This document shows, in pieces, positions 1 to 9,430 of a stretch of 52,628 bases of DNA. Under the pieces are notes generated by a model that worked only from the letters and a program-made list of their open reading frames with translations, was not told the DNA's origin and searched no databases. This DNA comes from Prochlorococcus sp. AG-355-G23 (lineage in GTDB: Bacteria > Cyanobacteriota > Cyanobacteriia > PCC-6307 > Cyanobiaceae): NCBI GenBank assembly GCA_003278765.1, contig QCDK01000007.1, positions 1 to 52,628 on the forward strand, in the 5' to 3' direction. Both the position numbers and the translations under genes were made by a program. Within the stretch, counting starts at the first letter, position 1; every line of letters begins with the position of its first letter.

Positions 1-1004
1 CTTATTCAGTTTATGGGCCTTTTTATAAAAACCTTAAATCAAAAATGAATTTACTAGGTCCATATGACCAAGATAAAGTTGTTTTCCATTTTAAAGATAT
101 AGATAATAAACTCAAAGAAAATAATACAATAAATTCATCTGATTCGGTTCTAGAGAAATTTATCAAAAATATCAAATTTCCTGGTTCGAATATTTGTCCA
201 TGTAGACCTGGAGAGAATGCTGCAGAAACATTATTAGAAAACTTCATTAACGAAAAAAAAATATATTCTTATAATTCAGCACGAGATTTTCCTTCCCATA
301 ATGGGACATCTTTTCTAAGTGCATCTCTCAGATTCGGCACTATTAGCATTAGAAAAATTTGGAACGCCACATTAAATTTAATTTCAGATTTTGCAAATCA
401 AGGAAATTATCTATCAATTGAAACTTGGCAAAAAGAACTAGTTTGGCGTGAATTTTATCAACATTGCTTATTCCATTTCCCAGAGCTAGAGAAAGGTCCA
501 TATAGAAAAAAATGGGATCACTTTTCATGGCAAAACAACAATGAATGGTTTCAGCATTGGAGCAAAGGAGAGACCGGAGTACCCATAGTTGATGCTGCAA
601 TGCGTCAATTAAATAGTACTGGCTGGATGCATAACAGATGTAGGATGATAGTCGCTTCATTTCTGGTAAAAGATCTTATATGCAATTGGCGAATGGGCGA
701 GAAAAAATTTATGGAGACTTTAGTTGATGGAGACTTAGCTGCAAATAATGGGGGATGGCAGTGGAGCGCCAGTAGCGGTATGGATCCAAAACCACTTAGA
801 ATTTTTAATCCATATACCCAAGCAAAAAAATTTGATCCTATTTGCGAATATATAAAATATTGGATTCCTGAATTATCTAAAGTATCAAATTCAGAATTAT
901 TAAATGGGGAGATATCTAATTTAGAAAAAAATAATTATTCAAGCCCAATTGTCAATCACAACATACAACAAAGATTATTTAAATCACTTTATGCTGAAAT
1001 TTGA
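1..1004 (+). CDS. phrB: Deoxyribodipyrimidine photolyase, C-terminal part (5' end outside window)
   Basis: Light-driven repair of cyclobutane pyrimidine dimers in DNA, using FAD. The frame stays open from the first bases of the window and the residues before the first internal Met (YSVYGPFYKNLKSK) look like photolyase, so the ATG at 45 is internal and the gene starts upstream. What is visible is the FAD-binding helical domain: the WQKELVWREFYQH region, a TGWMHNRCRM stretch, and the hallmark DLAANNGGWQWSASSGMDPK followed by RIFNP. The N-terminal antenna-binding Rossmann domain is cut off by the window edge. The last 16 bases overlap the convergent aminotransferase gene. A class I CPD photolyase is the best reading; a cryptochrome-like relative cannot be fully excluded without the N-terminus. 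Confidence 0.93.
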   Translation, partial: YSVYGPFYKNLKSKMNLLGPYDQDKVVFHFKDIDNKLKENNTINSSDSVLEKFIKNIKFPGSNICPCRPGENAAETLLENFINEKKIYSYNSARDFPSHNGTSFLSASLRFGTISIRKIWNATLNLISDFANQGNYLSIETWQKELVWREFYQHCLFHFPELEKGPYRKKWDHFSWQNNNEWFQHWSKGETGVPIVDAAMRQLNSTGWMHNRCRMIVASFLVKDLICNWRMGEKKFMETLVDGDLAANNGGWQWSASSGMDPKPLRIFNPYTQAKKFDPICEYIKYWIPELSKVSNSELLNGEISNLEKNNYSSPIVNHNIQQRLFKSLYAEI

Positions 1005-2194
1005 ATTTCCCCTATACAATTCTTTAAAACTTTATTTAAATTTTCTGCTACATAAACTTGCTCTTCATAAGAAATTTCAGGAAACATTGGAAGACTAAGA
1101 ACTTCTGTACAAATCTTCTCTGTATTAATGAGTTTTGTTCTAGAAAAATTTTTATTTTTGTAAGCTATTTGAGCGTGTATTGGAATTGGATAATAAATAA
1201 TTGAATTAATGCCTTTTTCAAAAAGTTGTTGTTTTACCATATTCCTTAAGGAATAGTATTTTTTGCAATCAGTATCAAATAAATTTGAAAAATCTTCATT
1301 TAAAAAATATTTATCGTTTCTTAATTTGATTACAAATTGATTCCAAGAATGGGAAATTGAAGCAGAGCTAATTTTTGGAAAACTAATAAATGAATTTTTT
1401 TCTAATAAATCAAGGTAATTATTAGCAATTTTTTGTCGATTATTAATCCACTTAGAAATATATTTAATTTTAATGTTTAATATGGCAGCTTGAATGGTAT
1501 CAAGTCTGCTGTTATATCCAATTTGGGTATGATGATATCTTATTGGGCTGCCATGAACAGCCAGTTCTCTAATTCTTTTGGCAATCTTCTGATCTGAAGT
1601 TGTTACTGCTCCACCATCTCCAGCAGCTCCTAAATTTTTTGTAGGGAAAAAGCTAAAACAGCCTACATCACCGATACTACCAACTTTGGAAGTTTCCCAC
1701 ATTGTGCATGTTGCCTGAGCACAATCTTCGATTACTTTTAAGTCATATTTCTTGGCCAAAGATTTTATGAAGGTCATATTCACTGCATTACCAAATAGAT
1801 GAACTGGCATAATTGCCTTGGTATTAGGATTTATTTCTTTTTCTATTAGTTCGGTATCAATTAGATAAGTTTCTGGATCTATATCTACCAAAACAGGATT
1901 AGCACCAACTGCACTAATAGCCTCGGCAGTTGCAAAAAAGCTAAAAGATGAGGTAATAACTTCATCACCCACACCAATATCCAATGCGCGCAAAGCTAAT
2001 ATTAAAGCATCAGTTCCACTATTACATCCAATAGTATTTTCAACACCAATCAGATTTGAAAAACTCTCCTCAAATTTGGCAATTTCTTGACCTCCAATAT
2101 ACTGGCCCCCTTTTAAAACTTTAGAAACCTCACTCTCAATTTCTAAGCCAATTTCTTGGAACTGCCTATCTAAAGTAAATGGAGGTATCTGCAT
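989..2194 (-). CDS. DegT/DnrJ/EryC1/StrS family PLP-dependent aminotransferase
   Basis: This family usually transaminates keto-sugar nucleotides to amino sugars for surface polysaccharides, and some members make other amino compounds. The 401 aa length is typical. Visible motifs are GCNSGTDAL (cofactor phosphate binding), DIDPETY, VIEDCAQ (the Asp that contacts the PLP ring nitrogen) and SFFPTKNLGAAGDGG, with the aldimine Lys at about residue 186. The C-terminal NSRLDTIQAA stretch is also characteristic. No sugar-nucleotide epimerase, dehydratase or glycosyltransferase gene lies nearby, so the substrate cannot be named. The gene is convergent with the photolyase gene and overlaps it by 16 bp at the stop codons. 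Confidence 0.9.
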   Translation of the reverse strand: MQIPPFTLDRQFQEIGLEIESEVSKVLKGGQYIGGQEIAKFEESFSNLIGVENTIGCNSGTDALILALRALDIGVGDEVITSSFSFFATAEAISAVGANPVLVDIDPETYLIDTELIEKEINPNTKAIMPVHLFGNAVNMTFIKSLAKKYDLKVIEDCAQATCTMWETSKVGSIGDVGCFSFFPTKNLGAAGDGGAVTTSDQKIAKRIRELAVHGSPIRYHHTQIGYNSRLDTIQAAILNIKIKYISKWINNRQKIANNYLDLLEKNSFISFPKISSASISHSWNQFVIKLRNDKYFLNEDFSNLFDTDCKKYYSLRNMVKQQLFEKGINSIIYYPIPIHAQIAYKNKNFSRTKLINTEKICTEVLSLPMFPEISYEEQVYVAENLNKVLKNCIGEIQISA

Positions 2195-2247
2195 AGTAAA
2201 TATATTAACCCTAAACCATATTTCTATGGGTAAAAAAAATTTTTAAT

Positions 2248-2847
2248 TCATTTAAACCAACTTGGTTCTTTACCAGGAGTCCATTTTATATTGCAACCTA
2301 AAGAAGGCATCTGATTTGAAGGATAAGAATTATCTTGATTCAAATCTTTTAAAGCAGAGCGCAAATCTTTTCCAGATAGAGGAATATTATTACCTGGTCT
2401 ACTATCGTCTAATTGGCCATGATAATACAATAAAAAATCACCATCTCCTTCATTTGAAAAAAGATAAAAATCTGGGGTGCAAGCCGCTTTTAATTTCTTA
2501 GCAAAATTTTGATTTGCATCATATAGATAAGGAAAACTCCATCCCTGTGTTTGTGCTTGTAATCTCAAATTTTTTGGAGAATCTGAAGGATGCGTGACAA
2601 TATCATTACTAGAAATTGCAACTGTTTGAACTGTATTTTCAATTTCTTTACTTAAGGTGAAAATTTGATTCTCAATATATTTAACAAATGGGCAATGGGC
2701 GCAAATAAACATTAAAAGTAAATGCCGATTATCTAGATTATGAGAATTAAAATATTCATTTTTTGAAGAATTAGCATTTAACATTTCGAAATACGGCAAT
2801 TGAAAACCTAATTCCAAAACCGTAGAATTTGTTTTTACCATGTTCAA
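2248..2847 (-). CDS. Thioredoxin-fold (AhpC/TSA or TlpA-like) protein
   Basis: A 199 aa protein with a thioredoxin/peroxiredoxin-like fold. After a substrate-like N-terminus (LELGFQLPYFEML) comes a hydrophobic strand leading into FICAHCPFVKYIE, a CxxC motif at about C49 and C52. It is followed by VAISSNDIVTHPSDSP and FPYLYDANQNFAKKLKAACTPDFYLF, the cis-Pro region of the fold. This arrangement matches redox proteins annotated as thiol-disulfide isomerase or alkyl-hydroperoxide-reductase-like. No signal peptide is evident, so it is probably cytoplasmic. The partner is unknown. It lies 53 bp upstream of the aminotransferase gene on the same strand, so co-transcription is possible. Confidence 0.8.
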   Translation of the reverse strand: MNMVKTNSTVLELGFQLPYFEMLNANSSKNEYFNSHNLDNRHLLLMFICAHCPFVKYIENQIFTLSKEIENTVQTVAISSNDIVTHPSDSPKNLRLQAQTQGWSFPYLYDANQNFAKKLKAACTPDFYLFSNEGDGDFLLYYHGQLDDSRPGNNIPLSGKDLRSALKDLNQDNSYPSNQMPSLGCNIKWTPGKEPSWFK

Positions 2848-2945
2848 GTTAAAATTCTATGATATTTGAAAATTATTGTATATTTTGCAGTAATCCGTAA
2901 AGATAGGTACTTTTATATAGGAGAATAATAGAAATAATAAACAAA

Positions 2946-3728
2946 ATGCTTCTAAATCTAACTGGCAAAAAAATTCTTGTTACGGGAATTGCCAACAATC
3001 GTTCAATAGCATGGGGTATCGCTCAACAACTTTCAAAAGCTGGCGCAGAACTTGGAATCACATATTTGCCTGATGATAAGGGAAGATTCGAGTCTAAAGT
3101 TAGAGAACTGACTGAACCTTTAAATCCATCGTTATTTTTGCCTCTTGATGTTCAAAATCCAGCTCAAATTGGAGAAATCTTTAAAAATATAAAAGACAAT
3201 TGGGGGCAAATTGACGGATTAGTTCACTGCCTAGCATTTGCAGGACGCGATGAATTAATTGGAGATTATAGTGCTACCACTTCAGAGGGTTTCGATAGGG
3301 CTCTTAATATAAGTGCATATTCGTTAGCACCTTTATGTAAAGCAGCAAAACCACTTTTTAGTGATGGTGCTGGAGTTGTCTCGTTAACTTATTTAGGTTC
3401 AGAAAGGGCGATTCCTAACTATAACGTGATGGGAGTTGCTAAAGCAGCTTTAGAAGCTTCAGTAAGATATCTTTCTGCAGAACTTGGTCCCGAAAAACAA
3501 GTCAGAGTTAACGCAATAAGTGCTGGGCCCATAAGAACACTTGCGAGTTCTGCTATAGGTGGCATTTTAGATATGATTCACAATGTTGAAGAAAAGGCTC
3601 CTTTACGCAGAACAGTCACTCAAACAGAAGTTGGTAATACAGCTGCTTTTTTATTAAGTGATCTCTCTAGCGGCATTTCAGGCCAAACAATTTATGTTGA
3701 TGCGGGTTACTGCATTAATGGAATGTAA
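2946..3728 (+). CDS. fabI: Enoyl-[acyl-carrier-protein] reductase (NADH)
   Basis: Catalyses the last reduction of each fatty-acid elongation cycle (trans-2-enoyl-ACP to acyl-ACP). The 260 aa length is normal for FabI. The SDR fold is seen in GIANNRSIAWGIAQQL (cofactor loop with the FabI-type A-N-x-R-S-I-A-W signature) and LDVQNPAQI. The catalytic YX6K is Y159-NVMGVA-K166, the FabI spacing rather than the YX3K of ordinary SDRs. C-terminal ISAGPIRTLA and SGQTIYVDAGY also fit. hisB follows 20 bp downstream on the same strand, so the two are likely co-transcribed. Confidence 0.97.
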   Translation: MLLNLTGKKILVTGIANNRSIAWGIAQQLSKAGAELGITYLPDDKGRFESKVRELTEPLNPSLFLPLDVQNPAQIGEIFKNIKDNWGQIDGLVHCLAFAGRDELIGDYSATTSEGFDRALNISAYSLAPLCKAAKPLFSDGAGVVSLTYLGSERAIPNYNVMGVAKAALEASVRYLSAELGPEKQVRVNAISAGPIRTLASSAIGGILDMIHNVEEKAPLRRTVTQTEVGNTAAFLLSDLSSGISGQTIYVDAGYCINGM

Positions 3729-3748
3729 ACTAAGTTTTTTGCAAAAAA

Positions 3749-4354
3749 ATGTTATCTCTAAGGCAATCTGAAATAAAAAGAAAAACGAATGAAACAGATA
3801 TTTCTGTATTTATAAATTTAGACGGAAATGGAATTTCTGAAATTGATACCGGGATACCATTCTTAGATCATATGCTTCATCAAATATCCAGTCATGGTTT
3901 GTTCGATTTAAAAATAAAAGCAATTGGAGATACCCATATTGATGATCATCATACAAATGAAGATGTAGGAATCGCATTAGGCAAATCATTTTCAAAAGCC
4001 TTGGGAGAAAGAAAAGGAATAAGCAGATTTGGACATTTCTTTGCCCCATTAGATGAAGCATTAGTTCAAGTCACTATAGACTGTTCTGGTAGACCGCATC
4101 TAACTTATGATCTTCAATTAAAAGCCCCTAGAATAGGAAATTATGATACTGAACTAGTCAGAGAGTTTTTTATTGCCTTTGTAAATAATAGCGGTATTAC
4201 TCTGCATATTAATCAAATACGAGGAAGTAATTCACATCACATAGTTGAGGCGTGCTTTAAAGCTTTTTCAAGAGCAATGAGAATGGCTACCGAGATAGAT
4301 CCAAGAAGATCTGATTCAATTCCAAGCAGTAAAGGTATGTTAGAAAAACAATAA
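3749..4354 (+). CDS. hisB: Imidazoleglycerol-phosphate dehydratase
   Basis: Seventh step of histidine synthesis: dehydrates imidazole glycerol phosphate to imidazole acetol phosphate. The 201 aa protein is the monofunctional form, without the phosphatase domain of the enterobacterial fusion. Metal-binding repeats are visible as [27 protein letters not shown] and [18 protein letters not shown], the duplicated His/Glu signature of the family. It lies 20 bp after fabI. A carotenoid oxygenase gene follows. Confidence 0.97.
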   Translation: MLSLRQSEIKRKTNETDISVFINLDGNGISEIDTGIPFLDHMLHQISSHGLFDLKIKAIGDTHIDDHHTNEDVGIALGKSFSKALGERKGISRFGHFFAPLDEALVQVTIDCSGRPHLTYDLQLKAPRIGNYDTELVREFFIAFVNNSGITLHINQIRGSNSHHIVEACFKAFSRAMRMATEIDPRRSDSIPSSKGMLEKQ

Positions 4355-4387
4355 AATAGGAATTTTTTCGAATAAGCCACAATTCAA

Positions 4388-5911
4388 TTGATTTTTGGCG
4401 AAGATAGATTAAGTGATTATTTTGTTGTGACTAATTTACAAGATAAAAAAATTGATAAATTTAAAATTTTTAAAAAAGAAGATTGGTCAAGTGCTTACCA
4501 AAATGTAAAAAAGGAGCTAACTAAAGAGCCTCTAAAAATTAGTAAAGGTAATAATATTAATAATTTAAATGGAACATTATTAAGAAATGGACCAGGAATA
4601 TTAGAGAGAGGTGGACAATGGGTTCATCATCCGTTTGATGGTGATGGGATGATAACATCTATAAAATTCGAAAATGGTCAGCCATTCTTAACAAATAGAT
4701 TTGTTAAAACTAAAGGCTATTTGGAAGAAGAAAAAATAGATAAATTTATTTATAGAGGTGTTTTTGGAACACAAAAAAATGGAGGAATTATAAATAATGC
4801 ATTAGACCTAAAATTCAAGAATATCGCTAATACACATGTCATTAAATTAGGAGATGAAATTCTCGCATTATGGGAAGCAGCAGGTCCACATGCAATGGAC
4901 CCTGAAAGTCTTGAAACTATTGGTTTAACAACATTAAAAGGAGTACTCAAGCCTAACGAAGCATTCAGTGCTCATCCCAAAACAGACCTAAACTCAAATG
5001 CATCTTCAGAACTTTTAGTCACTTTTGGAGTACAAACCGGTCCAAAAAGTACCATTAGATTAATGGAATTTGATAATGCTGGTACAAATGCTGGAGAGCT
5101 CATTTTTGACAGGAAAGATACCTTTAATGGCTTTGCATTCCTTCATGATTTCGCAATTACAACTAATTGGGCAATATTTTTACAAAATGCTATTGATTTC
5201 AATCCTCTTCCATTTGTAATTGGTCAAAGAGGAGCGGCACAATGTCTAAAGTCAAACCCAAATAAAAAGGCAAAGTTTTTTATCATCCCCAGAGAAAGTG
5301 GATTATTTAGAGGACAGCCTCCTTTAACAATAGATGCTCCAAAAGGATTCGTTTTTCATCATGTAAACGCATTTGAAAAAGATTCCAAAATAGTATTAGA
5401 TAGTATTTTTTATGATGATTTCCCATCAGTTGGTCCAGACGAGAATTTTAGGGATATTAACTTTGATAATTATCCAGAAGGAAAACTGAAAAGATCAATT
5501 ATCGATCTAAAGACAAAAACTTGTGAACTTGAAACTTTCAGTGAACAATGTTGTGAATTTGCTGTTGTTAATCCCAAAAACTTAGGATTAAAAGCAACTT
5601 TTAGTTGGATGGCGAGCACATCTCAAAAGCTGGGGAACGCTCCACTTCAAGCAATAAAAAAAATAAATTTAACTTCTAAGGAAGAGATCTTTTGGTCAGC
5701 AGGTCCAAGTGGATTTGTTAGTGAACCAATTATGGTTCCATCAGAAAACTCTTCAAAAGAAGATGAGGGATTTTTATTTATAATTCTATGGAACGGAGAA
5801 AGAAGAGGAAGCGATTTAGTGATTTTAGACGCAAAAGACTTAAAAGAATTAGCTGTTTATGAATTACCCATTTCAATTCCTCATGGCCTTCATGGATCTT
5901 GGGTTGATTGA
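4388..5911 (+). CDS. Carotenoid cleavage oxygenase (RPE65 / lignostilbene dioxygenase family)
   Basis: Non-haem iron(II) enzyme family that splits carotenoids or apocarotenoids at a double bond. All four iron-binding histidines of the seven-bladed propeller can be assigned: H196 (SAHPKTD), H253 (LHDFAIT), H324 (VFHHVNAFE) and H502 (HGLHGSWV). Family sequence such as GTLLRNGPG and HPFDGDGM is present at the N-terminus. The protein is 507 aa if it starts at TTG 4388; GTG at 4427 is an in-frame alternative giving 494 aa, and no ATG lies before the conserved core. Substrate and cleavage position are not determinable from sequence. The convergent rdgB gene ends 2 bp away. Confidence 0.92.
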   Translation: MIFGEDRLSDYFVVTNLQDKKIDKFKIFKKEDWSSAYQNVKKELTKEPLKISKGNNINNLNGTLLRNGPGILERGGQWVHHPFDGDGMITSIKFENGQPFLTNRFVKTKGYLEEEKIDKFIYRGVFGTQKNGGIINNALDLKFKNIANTHVIKLGDEILALWEAAGPHAMDPESLETIGLTTLKGVLKPNEAFSAHPKTDLNSNASSELLVTFGVQTGPKSTIRLMEFDNAGTNAGELIFDRKDTFNGFAFLHDFAITTNWAIFLQNAIDFNPLPFVIGQRGAAQCLKSNPNKKAKFFIIPRESGLFRGQPPLTIDAPKGFVFHHVNAFEKDSKIVLDSIFYDDFPSVGPDENFRDINFDNYPEGKLKRSIIDLKTKTCELETFSEQCCEFAVVNPKNLGLKATFSWMASTSQKLGNAPLQAIKKINLTSKEEIFWSAGPSGFVSEPIMVPSENSSKEDEGFLFIILWNGERRGSDLVILDAKDLKELAVYELPISIPHGLHGSWVD

Positions 5912-5913
5912 AT

Positions 5914-6489
5914 TTAAGAAAAAATTTCAATTAAATTTGGAATAATTTTTTTTAATGCTTTGCCTCTATGACTATATGAGTCTTTAATATCATTATTCAT
6001 TTCTGCGAAAGTTAATCTGGTAGAACTCTCCTCAAAAATTGGGTCATACCCAAAACCACTTTTTCCTCTGGGGTTTAAAATAATATTCCCATAACATTTG
6101 GCCTCAGATTCAATAATCACTTCACCATTTGGGGAACAAACACAAATATTAGCAATAAAGAAAGCACTTCTATTTTGAACTCCATCAAGTTCTCTTAAAA
6201 CTCGTTCAATTCTCTTCTGATCATTTTCTGCATATCTAGATGAGTAAATGCCAGGCTTACCACCTAGTGCTTCAATACAAATTCCTGAATCATCTGCTAT
6301 TGAAAAATTATTCATTTTTCTCGAAACTTCACTCGCTTTTTTAATTGCATTATCTCTAAATGTCAGCCCATCCTCTTCAACTTCTAATGATTCTGGCTGG
6401 AGTAACAATTTACAATTAACTCCAGCAAGCAATTTCTTATATTCTTCAATTTTACCTTTATTCTTACTCGCTAAAAATAAATTTTTCAT
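5914..6489 (-). CDS. rdgB: Non-canonical purine NTP pyrophosphatase (Ham1/RdgB)
   Basis: Hydrolyses dITP/ITP and XTP to monophosphates, which keeps deaminated purines out of nucleic acids. At 191 aa it has family-standard length. Signatures: LASKNKGKIEEYKKLL at the N-terminus (SxNxxK nucleotide motif), FSIADDSGICIEALGG with the catalytic Asp pair, GFGYDPIFEE, and C-terminal SHRGKALKK. It lies 2 bp downstream of the phosphohexomutase gene on the same strand, so the two form a transcription unit. Confidence 0.95.
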   Translation of the reverse strand: MKNLFLASKNKGKIEEYKKLLAGVNCKLLLQPESLEVEEDGLTFRDNAIKKASEVSRKMNNFSIADDSGICIEALGGKPGIYSSRYAENDQKRIERVLRELDGVQNRSAFFIANICVCSPNGEVIIESEAKCYGNIILNPRGKSGFGYDPIFEESSTRLTFAEMNNDIKDSYSHRGKALKKIIPNLIEIFS

Positions 6490-6491
6490 CC

Positions 6492-7946
6492 TTATTTACC
6501 TGCCAAATTTATAAATTCTTGACCCCACTCTAATACCTCAATTAGAAAAGTTTCTTTTGGTGCCTCACAATATAACCTTAAAAGAGGTTCCGTTCCAGAA
6601 AACCTAAAAAGAAGCCAAAAATTTTTATCAATTCTTAACTTTATTCCATCAATCTTTGAGATACTTTTTAACTTGTGATTATTAATATTCTCAGGAATAT
6701 TATCTATGATGAATTCTTTTACATTATTTTTTTCTGACTGATTTGGAAATTTAATATCAATTCTTTTATAAAAACTTGGCCCAAAATCTTCTTGAATTTC
6801 ATCTAAGGTTTCATATAAATATTGCGATTTTTCAGCAATTCCATTTAATAAAACCATCGCTGCATATAGAGCATCTCTTTCAGGCATAAAATCACCAAAA
6901 CCAACTCCCCCAGATTCCTCTCCTCCAATAAATATTTTTTCTTTAATCATTTTTTCAGCAATATATTTAAAGCCAACTGGAAGTTCAAAAACATCTCTAT
7001 TTTGACTCTCTGATATATTTTTAATAATATCTGAACCACTAACAGTCTTTAAAACTGGATAAGAATTATTTTTAATTTCGCCCAAATAGCTAATAAAGTA
7101 TGGGAGTAAATCTTGAGTACTAGAGTATCTTCCTTTTTCATCAATTGCTGCAATTCTATCACCATCACCATCAAAAATAATTCCTAAAGTTTTTACTTCA
7201 TTTGTTGAATTTTTAATAAGTGTTTGTTTTAGATCATCTGCATAATTCAAAAGAGGTTCAGGAGGTTTTCCTCCAAAAAAAGGATCAGCATCTTTCCTGA
7301 TTTCTGAAATAACTTCTAAATCATTAGAAGCAAAAATCTCAGCCATACAATTTGCAGCTGAACCATGCATAGAATCTACAAAAATTCTCAATTTCATTTT
7401 TTTTAATCTCTTGGAAATATAGTCAATATCAAAAAGGGATTTAATTCTTTCTAAATGAAATTTCTTAATATCTACCAATTGATTAATACCATCTATTTTT
7501 TCAATTGAATTTCCAAGCATTAATCTTTTTTCAACTTCACTTGTAAAAGATTCGTCAACAGAACATCCATTAAAGCTCTTTATTTTCAGACCTAGCCAAT
7601 TATATGGATTATGACTTGCTGTTATTACTAAAGCTCCAAGACAACCGACTTCTTTGGCATAGAAACTACAAGAGGGTGTTGTAACAAAGCTATCAGATAA
7701 GATCGGTTCGAAACCACATCCTCTTACAAAAGGCACTATTTGCTTGGCGAATTCACAAGCCATAAATCTACGATCATATCCAATAATAATTTTCTTTGAA
7801 TTAACTTCTTTATAGTATTGATAATGCAACTCCTGACATGCAGCTACAACAACTCTTGAAAGATTGGACAGGTTAAAGTCAAAACCAATGATTCCTCTCC
7901 AACCATCAGTTCCAAATTTTATCTTATCTAATTTATCAGCTGTCAA
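6492..7946 (-). CDS. Phosphoglucomutase/phosphomannomutase (alpha-D-phosphohexomutase)
   Basis: Interconverts hexose 1- and 6-phosphates through a phosphoserine. The 484 aa protein shows all four superfamily signatures in order: ITASHNP with catalytic S111, the metal loop DGDGDR, the sugar-specificity loop GGEESGG, and the phosphate clamp RFSGTEPLLRLY. The GEESGG loop is typical of glucose/mannose-type members; the glmM paralogue elsewhere in this window has GEQSGH. So a role in glucose-1-P or mannose-1-P supply is likely, but which one cannot be fixed here. It is first in a two-gene unit with rdgB. Confidence 0.93.
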   Translation of the reverse strand: MTADKLDKIKFGTDGWRGIIGFDFNLSNLSRVVVAACQELHYQYYKEVNSKKIIIGYDRRFMACEFAKQIVPFVRGCGFEPILSDSFVTTPSCSFYAKEVGCLGALVITASHNPYNWLGLKIKSFNGCSVDESFTSEVEKRLMLGNSIEKIDGINQLVDIKKFHLERIKSLFDIDYISKRLKKMKLRIFVDSMHGSAANCMAEIFASNDLEVISEIRKDADPFFGGKPPEPLLNYADDLKQTLIKNSTNEVKTLGIIFDGDGDRIAAIDEKGRYSSTQDLLPYFISYLGEIKNNSYPVLKTVSGSDIIKNISESQNRDVFELPVGFKYIAEKMIKEKIFIGGEESGGVGFGDFMPERDALYAAMVLLNGIAEKSQYLYETLDEIQEDFGPSFYKRIDIKFPNQSEKNNVKEFIIDNIPENINNHKLKSISKIDGIKLRIDKNFWLLFRFSGTEPLLRLYCEAPKETFLIEVLEWGQEFINLAGK

Positions 7947-8026
7947 ATTTCAAATTTCCTTGATTTCTTCTAACTATCTATACTAATTTATATGAGTAAA
8001 TTTTAAAACCGCCCTTAAAAAATAAT

Positions 8027-9430
8027 TTGAATTCTCTTCATTTAAAAAGTTTTACAAGATGCAAAAGAAAAGCATGGCTCGATTTTAAGGGTAAAAAATC
8101 TTATGAAGTTTGGTCTCCCCATAAAGCTATAGATAAAATTAATCAGTTTCAAATTTTCTCTGAATTTTGTAATGGTGAAATATATACGGGATTAAAAGCC
8201 TGTGAGACTGGTTATCAAGGGGTAATTGGAATAAAAATCAAAGGAAATCTTTTACAAAATATAAACTCAGAGATACTTCCACAATTACTTTTTAAGACTA
8301 AAGGTAAAAGTAAATGGGGAAAATATAAATATTTACCTGCTGTTTATAAGTTAGGCCACAAAACAACTAAAGAACATTTATTCGACTTAGCTTTTTGTTC
8401 TATGCTTTTGGAATCTTTTCAGGAATCTAAAATTGAGAAAGGATTAGTAATTTCAACTTTTTCTAAAAAAGTTAAAGTTGAAGAAATTTATTTAAATAAA
8501 AAATTAAGAAAAAAAGTTTTAAATGTTTTATTAAATTTGAATGAATGCTTGGAGGGATCTATACCAGAAATAACTCAAGATAGAAAAAAATGTACTATTT
8601 GTTCCTGGCAAAAATTTTGTGACAAAGAAGCAAAAGAAAATGGATATCTAACAGATATAGATGGAATAGGATCCAAAACGGCCTCGTTGCTCAAAGCAAA
8701 TGGAATAACTAATACCCGAACATTAGCTTCGTACAGTGAAAAACAACTTGGAGAGAAATTATCTAAATTCAAAGATCAGAAGTATGAAAAAGCATCCATA
8801 TTTGTAAAGCAAGCACAAGCATATATCTCTGGCGAACCATATTTCATTTCTAATAAAAATAATGCGGAAGATCTACTAGCAAAAATATGTTCAGGATTTT
8901 ATATATTTGATATTGAGTCAAATCCAGATGAAAAGCATGATTTTTTATATGGATTTTTAAAAGTAAATAATTTGTCTATAAAAAAAGAAGATCTTATTTA
9001 TGAACCAATCTTAAATCTTAAAAACAATAAAGGAGAATCTTACAGGCAAATTATTGAAATACTTTTTTCAAACAAGGAATGGCCAGTTTTACATTATGGA
9101 GAAACTGAAAAAATATCAATAATTAATATTGCTAAAGAACTAAATTTTAGTTTTGAAGAAATTGATTCACTTTCCTCCAGATTTATTGACTTACATACCT
9201 TAATAAGAAAATCTTGGATATTACCGCTAAAAAACTATGGCTTAAAAAATGTTTCTAATTGGCTAGGGTTTGAATGGGCCCAGAAAAATGTAAGTGGCTC
9301 TAAAGCACTTTATTGGTGGATTCAATATCAAATTACAGAAAACCAAATATTTTTAAAGAAAATTATCCAATATAACAAAGATGATTGTTTTGCTACTCTA
9401 CAAATTGCAGAATATTTAATCAAAAATTGA
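8027..9430 (+). CDS. TM0106-type RecB-like nuclease with Fe-S cysteines, HhH and DEDD-like domain
   Basis: A 467 aa predicted nuclease with no assigned pathway. Residues 1-200 look like the RecB/Cas4 PD-(D/E)xK class: C12 (FTRCKRKAWLDF) plus the cluster C189-x2-C192-x5-C198 could hold an iron-sulphur cluster as in Cas4 and AddB. Residues 209-225 (IDGIGSKTASLLKANGI) form a helix-hairpin-helix DNA-binding motif. Residues 292-467 resemble an RNase H-fold 3'-5' exonuclease: YIFDIES, VLHYGETE, IDLHTL and YNKDDCFAT supply the acidic residues. The start is TTG at 8027; no ATG or GTG occurs between the upstream in-frame stop and this point. It sits alone between two minus-strand units and overlaps no neighbour. 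Confidence 0.82.
   Translation: MNSLHLKSFTRCKRKAWLDFKGKKSYEVWSPHKAIDKINQFQIFSEFCNGEIYTGLKACETGYQGVIGIKIKGNLLQNINSEILPQLLFKTKGKSKWGKYKYLPAVYKLGHKTTKEHLFDLAFCSMLLESFQESKIEKGLVISTFSKKVKVEEIYLNKKLRKKVLNVLLNLNECLEGSIPEITQDRKKCTICSWQKFCDKEAKENGYLTDIDGIGSKTASLLKANGITNTRTLASYSEKQLGEKLSKFKDQKYEKASIFVKQAQAYISGEPYFISNKNNAEDLLAKICSGFYIFDIESNPDEKHDFLYGFLKVNNLSIKKEDLIYEPILNLKNNKGESYRQIIEILFSNKEWPVLHYGETEKISIINIAKELNFSFEEIDSLSSRFIDLHTLIRKSWILPLKNYGLKNVSNWLGFEWAQKNVSGSKALYWWIQYQITENQIFLKKIIQYNKDDCFATLQIAEYLIKN

Noticed and set aside
6492..7946. Second glmM
   Set aside because: The sugar loop GEESGG and the N-terminus differ from GlmM; a true GlmM lies at 39400-40761.
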